A program made the translations under genes and the position numbers. The notes beneath the pieces are model-generated. The model was not told the origin of the DNA and made no database searches. It saw only the letters and a program-made list of their open reading frames with translations. From an uncultured Eubacteriales bacterium (GTDB lineage: Bacteria > Bacillota > Clostridia > Christensenellales > CAG-138), in assembly GCA_900550525.1 (NCBI GenBank), contig URSN01000012.1, positions 1 to 28,547 of the forward strand: a DNA stretch of 28,547 bases, written 5' to 3'. Each line of letters begins with the position of its first letter. Position 1 is the stretch's first letter. This document shows, piece by piece, positions 23,871 through 28,547 of this stretch.

Positions 23871-24932
23871 TCATACCGGGACGATCCAGCCGTGCGGGTC
23901 CCTGCGTCGGCCGTACTGGATGCCGGTCAGCTCGTCGTAGAGGCGCTGCGCCACCGGGCCGCTCTTCCCGCCGCTGATCTGGAGGCACACGTCGCCGTAG
24001 CGCAGCTCGCCGATGGGGGAGATGACCGCCGCCGTGCCGCAGCCGAACGCCTCGTCCAGCTTGCCGGCGTGCGCCGCGTCCATCAGCTCGTCCACCGGCA
24101 GCAGGCGCTCCTCCACGGGGATGCCCCAGTCGTGCAGCAGCTCGATGCAGCTGCGCCGCGTGATGCCCGGCAGCACCGAGCCGGTGAGCGCCGGCGTGAC
24201 CACCGTGCCGTCGATGCGGAACATGACGTTCATGCTGCCGACCTCTTCGATGTAGCGGCGCTCCACGCCGTCGAGCCAGAGCACCTGCGAGTAGCCCTGC
24301 TGCTCGGCGCGCGCGCCCGCCCGGTTGGCCGCGGCATAGTTGCCGCCGCACTTGGCGTAGCCCGTGCCGCCGCGCACGGCGCGCACGTCCGCCGTCTCGA
24401 TCATGATGCGGACCGGGTCGATCCCTTCTTTATAATAGCTGCCCGAGGGCGACGCGATGATGCAGAACAGCGCGTGCTCGATCGTATGGATGCCCAGGCT
24501 CGGATCGGTCGCGATGAGGAACGGCCGCAGGTAGAGCGACGTGCCGTCCGCGGCGGGCACGAAGCGGCGGTCGAGATCGACCAGCGCCCGGAGCGCCTGC
24601 ATCGCGTCGTCCGCGTCGAAGGCCGGCAGGCCGATGCGCTCGGCCGAATCCTGCATGCGGCGCATGTTGTCCATCGGGCGAAAGAGCTGCACCTGCCCCT
24701 CGGCGGTGCGGTACGCCTTGAGCCCCTCGAACACCTCCGCGCCATAGTGGAACACCGCGGCGGCAGGGGGGAGCGGGAGCGGCGCGTAGGGCACGATGCG
24801 CGCATCGTGCCAGCCCTGCGGCGCGTCGTACTCCATCACAAACATGTGGTCGGTGAACAGCTGCCCAAAGCCCAGCGGCCCGGACGGCGGCTCCTTGACA
24901 GGCGCGGCGCTTTTGACGATGCGGATGTCCAT
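23871..24932 (-). CDS. ilvE: Branched-chain amino acid aminotransferase
   Basis: A 353-residue fold-type IV PLP enzyme that transaminates leucine, isoleucine and valine with their 2-oxo acids. FHYGAEVFEGLKAYR (about 61-75) and LYLRPF (about 133-138) are hallmark segments. The PLP-binding lysine is K194 in TGYAKCGGNYAA. EVGSMNVMF and the TGSVLPGITR block (phosphate binding) follow in the expected order. Length matches the bacterial IlvE group. The ATG at 24932 has a modest AAGGGG/GGAAG ribosome binding site. It stands alone on the minus strand between two plus-strand clusters and has its own promoter at 24993. Confidence 0.96.
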   Translation of the reverse strand: MDIRIVKSAAPVKEPPSGPLGFGQLFTDHMFVMEYDAPQGWHDARIVPYAPLPLPPAAAVFHYGAEVFEGLKAYRTAEGQVQLFRPMDNMRRMQDSAERIGLPAFDADDAMQALRALVDLDRRFVPAADGTSLYLRPFLIATDPSLGIHTIEHALFCIIASPSGSYYKEGIDPVRIMIETADVRAVRGGTGYAKCGGNYAAANRAGARAEQQGYSQVLWLDGVERRYIEEVGSMNVMFRIDGTVVTPALTGSVLPGITRRSCIELLHDWGIPVEERLLPVDELMDAAHAGKLDEAFGCGTAAVISPIGELRYGDVCLQISGGKSGPVAQRLYDELTGIQYGRRRDPHGWIVPV

Positions 24933-24992
24933 CTTCCAAACGACCCCTTCCCCACGGGCGGAAATACCGCCGCATTTTCCATATACGATGAT

Positions 24993-25021
24993 ATCTTAAC
25001 AGGCCGCGCTCCTTCCTGCAA
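24993..25021 (-). promoter_or_regulatory. Candidate promoter of ilvE
   Basis: On the minus strand TTGCAG (25021-25016) and TAAGAT (24998-24993) with a 17-bp spacer, about 60 nt upstream of the start. The CTTGCA -35 form is the same as at 12732 and 12815. TGATATCTTA (24989-24998) overlaps the -10 and loosely resembles the TGATATAT operator family. Confidence 0.55.
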
Positions 25022-25126
25022 GCGGTTTTTTTCTTTTTTTTGCGCTCCGCCCGCACAAAAATGGGGGGAACGGCGCGGAAAATGAGGGCAAAGGACACGC
25101 GCGCGGGGAAATTTGCGGACGATGGG

Positions 25127-25155
25127 TTGACAAAAGCTGATATATCATATACAAT
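25127..25155 (+). promoter_or_regulatory. Strong promoter of the ABC transporter operon
   Basis: A consensus TTGACA (25127-25132) and TACAAT (25150-25155) with a 17-bp spacer. It is the best -35 in the window and lies about 350 nt before the first start codon, implying a long leader. Confidence 0.8.
25138..25147 (+). promoter_or_regulatory. Palindromic operator candidate inside the ABC-operon promoter
   Basis: TGATATATCA is a perfect 10-bp palindrome within the promoter spacer, in the same position relative to -35 and -10 as the 4133 site in the uxaC promoter. A wider inverted repeat CTGATAT/ATATCAG lies at about 25137-25143 and 25162-25168. Confidence 0.5.
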
Positions 25156-25504
25156 TTGGCCATATCAGCAAAAGGGGGTGCGCGCCATGCGCCGGCCGGC
25201 CGGGATCGAACCATGCGTCAGCTGTACCGCTGCGGGCGCCGTGCGCGCCGCCAGCCGTCCCGCCCTGCCCGTCCGTCCTTTTGGCGGGCTGTTTTTTATG
25301 GCGTATGCGTATGGCCGCTATCCCGTCTGCGGCCGGCTTGCGCGGGCCGCGCGGCCGGGGGCGTGCTGAAGAACCCATCGTTGTTCAGCAGCCCTGCCGG
25401 CGCCGGCGGGGCTGTTCTCTTCCGGCGGGGCCGCCCGCCGACAGGGCCCGGTGCGCCGGGCGCATCAATCCGATCCCGAACGGATCACAAGGAGGAAACC
25501 GGTT
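25156..25504 (+). other. Long structured leader of the ABC transporter operon
   Basis: About 345 nt between promoter and first gene, with no credible ORF. It contains the attenuator at 25252-25297, a stem at 25365-25389 (GCTGAA/TTCAGC core), a perfect 24-nt inverted repeat at 25390-25413 with a pyrimidine-rich follower, and a 6-bp stem at about 25424-25439. GTGCGCGCC occurs twice in direct orientation. The rest of the gap (24933-25126) has the ilvE promoter and AT-rich DNA only. Confidence 0.6.
25252..25297 (+). terminator. Attenuator-like intrinsic terminator in the ABC-operon leader
   Basis: The stem CCCGCC/GGCGGG (25259-25264 with 25283-25288) is extended by CAG/CTG (25252-25254 with 25289-25291) across a bulge. 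It is followed by six T residues at 25292-25297. It lies about 130 nt past the predicted transcript start and more than 200 nt before the gene, so it would act as an early conditional terminator. Confidence 0.7.
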
Positions 25505-26533
25505 ATGAAGAAATGGATCGCCCTGCTGCTTGCGGCGCTGCTCGTCCTCTGCTGCGCGTGCACCGCACAGCAGCCCAGCCTGAACGATGCGGACGCGACC
25601 GAAGCGCCCGCCGCAGACGCCACCCAAGCGCCCGCCGATGCGACCGACGCGCCCGAGGAGGGCGGCGAGGCGGCCTACCGCGTGGGCATCATCCAGCTCA
25701 CCGAGCATGCGGCGCTCGACGCGGCGCGCGAGGGCTTTGTCGCCGCGCTGGAGGCGTCCGGGCTCGACATCGAGATCGAGACGCAGAACGCCCAGGGCGA
25801 GCAGACGGTGTGCGCCACCATCGCCACGAAGTTCGTCAACGACGAGGTGGACCTGATCCTTGCCATCGCCACGCCGGCGGCGCAGGCCGCGGCGCAGGCC
25901 ACGCGCGACATCCCCATCCTCGTCACGGCGGTGACGGACCCGGCCGCCTCCGGCCTGGTCGCGAGCAACGACGCGCCGGGGGGCAACGTCTCCGGCACGA
26001 GCGACATGAACCCCGTTGAGGAGCAGGCGCGGCTGCTGACCCAGCTCGTGCCGGACGCCAAGACCGTCGGCATCATGTACCACTCCTCCGAGGACAATTC
26101 CATCCTCCAGGCCGAGATGGCGCAGCAGGCGCTCGAGGCGCTGGGGCTGACGGAGGAGGTCTTCACCTGCGCCGACGGCACCGAGGTGCAGGCCGTGGCG
26201 CAGAGCGCCGTGAGCAAGGTGGATGCGATCTACCTGCCCACCGATAACCTCATGGCCGATACCATCGCCACCATCTCGATGGTCTGCACGCCGGCGGGCG
26301 TTCCGATCATCTGCGGCGAGGCGAACATGGTCGACGGCGGCGGCACGGCCACCTACGGCATCGATTACTACCGCCTCGGCGAGCAGCCGGCCGCGCAGGC
26401 CATCCGCATCCTGAGCGAGGGCGCGGACGTTTCGGCCATGCCCATCGAGTACTACAGCGCGGAGCTGGAGTTGGTCGTCAACGAGGAGGCCATGGCGCAG
26501 CTGGGCCTGACCGTGCCGGAAGAACTGCAATAA
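25505..26533 (+). CDS. ABC transporter substrate-binding lipoprotein, ABC_sub_bind (TrpX-like) family
   Basis: A 342-residue exported lipoprotein. A Lys-Lys start, hydrophobic core and LCCAC lipobox predict cleavage before C19 and lipid anchoring. An Ala/Asp/Thr/Pro-rich linker with three DAT-x-AP-like repeats (residues about 28-46) tethers the binding domain. The rest has the periplasmic-binding-fold order of the ABC_sub_bind (PF04392) family: VGIIQLTEHAALDAAREGF, IATKFVNDEVDLILAIATPAAQA, IPILVTAVTDP, VGIMYHSSEDNS, AIYLPTDN and GVPIICGEANMVDGGG. Known relatives bind tryptophan, tyrosine or other small molecules; the ligand is not predictable here. AAGGAGG precedes the ATG. It is the first gene of a three-gene operon behind the leader at 25156. 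Confidence 0.93.
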   Translation: MKKWIALLLAALLVLCCACTAQQPSLNDADATEAPAADATQAPADATDAPEEGGEAAYRVGIIQLTEHAALDAAREGFVAALEASGLDIEIETQNAQGEQTVCATIATKFVNDEVDLILAIATPAAQAAAQATRDIPILVTAVTDPAASGLVASNDAPGGNVSGTSDMNPVEEQARLLTQLVPDAKTVGIMYHSSEDNSILQAEMAQQALEALGLTEEVFTCADGTEVQAVAQSAVSKVDAIYLPTDNLMADTIATISMVCTPAGVPIICGEANMVDGGGTATYGIDYYRLGEQPAAQAIRILSEGADVSAMPIEYYSAELELVVNEEAMAQLGLTVPEELQ

Positions 26534-26542
26534 CCGCTGACG

Positions 26543-26576
26543 GCGGCGCGTCCGCCCGCGCGGGCGGGCGCGCCGC
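26543..26576 (+). other. Intercistronic hairpin between binding protein and permease
   Basis: An 8-bp outer stem (26543-26550 with 26569-26576) and a 6-bp inner stem (26553-26558 with 26561-26566) are separated by a 2x2 mismatch. No T-run follows. Such hairpins often protect the binding-protein mRNA so that it is made in excess over the membrane subunits. Confidence 0.6.
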
Positions 26577-26606
26577 ACGCATCAAAGCAAAGGAACCCGA
26601 TCGCAT

Positions 26607-27521
26607 ATGGACAGCATTATGTCGTTCCTCAACGCCTGCCCCGGGGCGGTGTCGCAGGGCATCATCTGGGGCATCATGGGCGTGGGGGTGTTCATCACGT
26701 TCAAGGTGCTCGACTACGCGGATCTCACCGTGGACAGCAGCCTGTGCACCGGCGGCGCGGTCAGCGCCATGCTCATCGGCATGGGCATGCACCCGGTGCT
26801 CACGCTCGTGTTCGCCACGCTCGCCGGCATGGCCGCCGGCGCGGTGACCGGGCTGCTGCACACCAAGCTGGAGATCCCCGCCATCCTCTCCGGCATCCTG
26901 ACGCAGCTGGCGCTCTACTCGATCAACCTGCGCATCATGGGCCGCGCCAACGTCAGCCTGCTCGGCCAGCCGACGATGATCACGCTGCTGGACATCCCGC
27001 AGGCCATCCTCGTCGGCGGGCTCGTCGCCGTGGTGATGATCGCCGTGCTGTACTGGTTTTTCGGCACGGAGATCGGCTGCGCGGTGCGCGCCACGGGCGA
27101 CAACGGGAACATGGCCCGCGCCATGGGCGTCAATACGGATACGATGAAGGTGCTGGGCCTGACCATCTCCAACGGCATGGTCGGCCTTGCGGGCGCGCTG
27201 CTGGCGCAGTACCAGGGCTATGCGGACGTGCAGTCCGGCCGCGGCGCGATCGTCATCGGCCTTGCGAGCGTCATCATCGGCGAGGTGCTCATCGGCAGGC
27301 GCGCCAACTTTGCCGTGCGCATGGGCTCGATCATCGTCGGGTCGATCGTGTACTACGTCATCATCTCGTTCGTGCTGCAGCTGGGCCTGAACACGTCGGA
27401 CCTCAAGCTGTTCAGCGCGCTCGTGGTCGCCATCGCGCTGGCCATCCCGTCGCTTCGGCAGAAGCTGGCGCTGCGGCAGAAGCTGGCGCTGCGCGGCGGC
27501 GCGGCCGGGAAGGGGAGGTGA
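26607..27521 (+). CDS. ABC transporter permease, branched-chain/TrpY-like
   Basis: A 304-residue membrane subunit with about eight to nine hydrophobic helices. It resembles the LivH-type (BPD_transp_2) permeases that partner ABC_sub_bind proteins. Family-like segments include GIIWGIMGVGVFITFKVLDYADLTVD near the N-terminus, and TEIGCAVRATGDNGNMARAMGVNTDTMKVLGLTISNG (about 152-188), the cytoplasmic coupling loop that contacts the ATPase. The C-terminal tail contains RQKLAL twice, from an exact 18-bp tandem duplication. An AAAGG motif precedes the ATG. The stop is followed after 6 nt by the ATPase start. Confidence 0.94.
   Translation: MDSIMSFLNACPGAVSQGIIWGIMGVGVFITFKVLDYADLTVDSSLCTGGAVSAMLIGMGMHPVLTLVFATLAGMAAGAVTGLLHTKLEIPAILSGILTQLALYSINLRIMGRANVSLLGQPTMITLLDIPQAILVGGLVAVVMIAVLYWFFGTEIGCAVRATGDNGNMARAMGVNTDTMKVLGLTISNGMVGLAGALLAQYQGYADVQSGRGAIVIGLASVIIGEVLIGRRANFAVRMGSIIVGSIVYYVIISFVLQLGLNTSDLKLFSALVVAIALAIPSLRQKLALRQKLALRGGAAGKGR
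27456..27491 (+). repeat. Exact 18-bp tandem duplication in the permease C-terminus
   Basis: CGGCAGAAGCTGGCGCTG occurs at 27456-27473 and again at 27474-27491, in frame, and duplicates the six residues RQKLAL. Confidence 0.95.
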
Positions 27522-27527
27522 GGCGGC

Positions 27528-28322
27528 ATGTTGACCATCACAAACGTCAGCAAGACCTTCCACAAGGGCACCGTCAACGAAAAGGTCGCCCTGCGCGACA
27601 TCAACATCACCTTTGAGACGGGCGATTACGTCACCGTCATCGGCGGCAACGGCGCGGGCAAGAGCACGCTGCTCAACCTCATCGCCGGCACGTATCCGGC
27701 CGACGGCGGCTCCATCCTGCTCGACGGCGTGGAGCTGACGCGCCTGCCGGAGCACCGGCGCGCGAGCATGCTCGGCCGCGTGTTCCAGGACCCGATGATG
27801 GGCACCGCCGCGGGCATGGGCATCGAGGAGAACCTCGCCATGGCCTACCGCCGCGGCCGCCGCCGCGGGCTGGGCTGGGGCATCAGCCAGGCCGAGCGCG
27901 CCAAGTACCGCGAGGCGCTCGGCGCGCTCGATCTCGGCCTCGAGGGGCGGCTCAGCACGAAGGTCGGCCTGCTCTCGGGCGGGCAGCGGCAGGCGCTCAC
28001 GCTCCTGATGGCCACGCTGCGCAAGCCGCAGCTGCTGCTGCTGGACGAGCATACCGCCGCGCTCGACCCGCGCACGGCGCAGAAGGTGCTCGCCCTGTCC
28101 GACCAGCTCATCGAGGAGAACGGGCTCACCGCCATGATGGTCACGCACAACATGCGCGACGCCATCGCCCACGGCAACCGCCTCATCATGATGCACGAGG
28201 GCGCGATCATCCTCGACATCAGCGGCGAGCAGAAGCGCAGCCTCACCGTGGAGGCGCTGCTCGAACGCTTCGCCAGGGCTTCGGGGGACGATTTTGCCAG
28301 CGACCGGGCGCTGCTCACCTGA
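27528..28322 (+). CDS. ABC transporter ATP-binding protein, TrpZ-like
   Basis: A 264-residue ATPase that powers the transporter from the cytosolic face. Walker A is GGNGAGKST (39-47), the Q-loop is in VFQDP, and the signature is LSGGQRQAL (about 149-157). Walker B and the catalytic Glu are in LLLLDEHTAALDP. The His after the Glu in place of the usual Pro is normal in this subfamily. The switch His is in VTHNMRDA. All motifs needed for ATP hydrolysis are present. The ribosome binding site AGGGGAGG lies inside the end of the permease gene, so the two are translationally linked. Last gene of the operon. Confidence 0.96.
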   Translation: MLTITNVSKTFHKGTVNEKVALRDINITFETGDYVTVIGGNGAGKSTLLNLIAGTYPADGGSILLDGVELTRLPEHRRASMLGRVFQDPMMGTAAGMGIEENLAMAYRRGRRRGLGWGISQAERAKYREALGALDLGLEGRLSTKVGLLSGGQRQALTLLMATLRKPQLLLLDEHTAALDPRTAQKVLALSDQLIEENGLTAMMVTHNMRDAIAHGNRLIMMHEGAIILDISGEQKRSLTVEALLERFARASGDDFASDRALLT

Positions 28323-28397
28323 GCGCGGCGGGGGCGGGCAGCGCCGCGGCTGAGCGCGCGAACCGCCGCCGTGCATGGGCGAACCGCCGCGCGGCGG

Positions 28398-28430
28398 AAG
28401 AAAAGCGGCCCCCGCGGTGCAGACGGGGGC
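28398..28430 (-). terminator. Minus-strand intrinsic terminator
   Basis: The 7-bp stem GCCCCCG/CGGGGGC (28408-28414 with 28424-28430) is followed on the minus strand by CGCTTTTCTT. It fits termination of a gene entering from the right edge. Confidence 0.55.
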
Positions 28431-28448
28431 GGATGCAGCGTACAAACA

Positions 28449-28480
28449 GGCCCGGGGCTGCCGGCCGGCAGCCCCGGGCC
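28449..28480. repeat. Perfect 32-bp inverted repeat
   Basis: 28449-28464 is the exact reverse complement of 28465-28480. It would form a very stable stem with a CCGG turn. On the minus strand TGTTTGT follows, so it may be a terminator for the possible edge gene; no T-run exists on the plus side. Confidence 0.75.
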
Positions 28481-28498
28481 ATGTCCGCGCCAGCGGGA

Positions 28499-28547
28499 TC
28501 ACCAGCCGCCCAACCACCACGCCAGCAACGCCCGCCTCGCCGCGGGG
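28499..28547 (-). CDS. Possible C-terminus of a gene entering from the right edge
   Basis: One minus-strand frame is open from the window edge to TGA at 28501-28499 and ends in LLAWWLGGW, a hydrophobic, aromatic ending plausible for a membrane protein. Two terminator-like hairpins follow on that strand. Only 15 codons are visible, so the call is tentative and the family cannot be named. Confidence 0.25.
   Translation of the reverse strand, partial: PAARRALLAWWLGGW

Larger units (their letters stand above)
28323..28498. other. Non-coding region after the ABC operon
   Basis: It contains a direct repeat (GCGAACCGCCGC at 28358-28369 and 28379-28390), a palindrome at about 28383-28397 and the two minus-oriented hairpins listed separately. 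No gene is seen. Confidence 0.5.

Noticed and set aside
25199..25235. GGGATCGAACC as a second tRNA-like T-loop on the minus strand
   Set aside because: No five-base T-stem or cloverleaf can be formed around it.
25156..25300. T-box riboswitch controlling the TrpXYZ-like operon
   Set aside because: Only a partial TGTACCGC match is present, and the distance from the promoter is too short for stem I with a specifier loop. No other T-box landmarks are seen.
1..28547. Many long open frames on the strand opposite to the genes (for example 6727-9786 minus, 21051-23354 minus)
   Set aside because: They are G+C-driven shadow frames: Arg/Ala/His-rich, without family motifs or ribosome binding sites, and fully overlapping confident genes.
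1..28547. CRISPR arrays, insertion sequences, prophage genes or rRNA/tRNA genes
   Set aside because: None seen: there are no spaced repeats, transposases, integrases or RNA gene landmarks.

Overview
The window comes from a very G+C-rich bacterial chromosome (by eye well above 60% G+C). It has Firmicutes-type features: AGGAGG-like ribosome binding sites, sigma-A-type promoters with 16-17 bp spacers that stand out as AT-rich islands, a clostridial-style hexuronate cluster built on UxaC/UxaE/UxuB, and an amino-acid-type ABC system of the TrpXYZ (ABC_sub_bind) class. My best guess is a high-GC member of the Clostridia (Christensenellales- or Oscillospirales-like gut lineage). That placement is inference, since no rRNA or other marker gene is present.

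Layout. (1) 88-9642 is a divergent sugar-acid regulon. Reading left from about 4.0 kb are uxaE (tagaturonate epimerase), uxuB (fructuronate reductase) and a GntR/FCD regulator. Reading right are uxaC (uronate isomerase), a PfkB-family KDG-kinase-like kinase, gnd (6-phosphogluconate dehydrogenase) and a LarA-superfamily (nickel-pincer racemase/epimerase) gene. The divergent region 3971-4228 has two good promoters, each with a TGATATAT-type operator candidate. No mannonate dehydratase or KDPG aldolase is present. The enzymes present could instead convert glucuronate and galacturonate to mannonate, epimerise that to gluconate and enter the pentose phosphate pathway through Gnd. This is the most interesting hypothesis in the window. 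(2) 9643-9958 is a hairpin-rich convergent spacer. (3) 9959-12643 (minus) holds a DUF1015 protein and aspartate kinase. (4) 12935-15772 is trkA-trkH potassium uptake, with trkA broken by an in-frame amber codon. (5) 15809-17575 holds RidA, with an unusual C-terminal run-on, and an extended SDR that lacks the usual catalytic Lys. (6) 17953-23723 is a surface-polysaccharide cluster: a GT2, two GT4 glycosyltransferases, an O-antigen polymerase/ligase-like membrane protein (also split by an in-frame amber codon) and a Wzx-type flippase. The first four are translationally coupled by overlaps. (7) 23871-24932 (minus) is ilvE. (8) 25127-28322 is an ABC transporter operon (lipoprotein, permease, ATPase) with a strong promoter, a palindromic operator like those of the uronate region, and a long structured leader containing an apparent attenuator. 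(9) The right edge has terminator-like hairpins and perhaps the last codons of a minus-strand gene.

The two internal amber codons (13196 and 22005) lie in genes that otherwise align end to end with their families. TAG also serves as an ordinary terminal stop at 14297, 20978 and 22203, so wholesale reassignment is unlikely. Real nonsense mutations, sequence errors or local readthrough remain open. All functional calls come from reading motifs and recalled family knowledge; no database search was possible.
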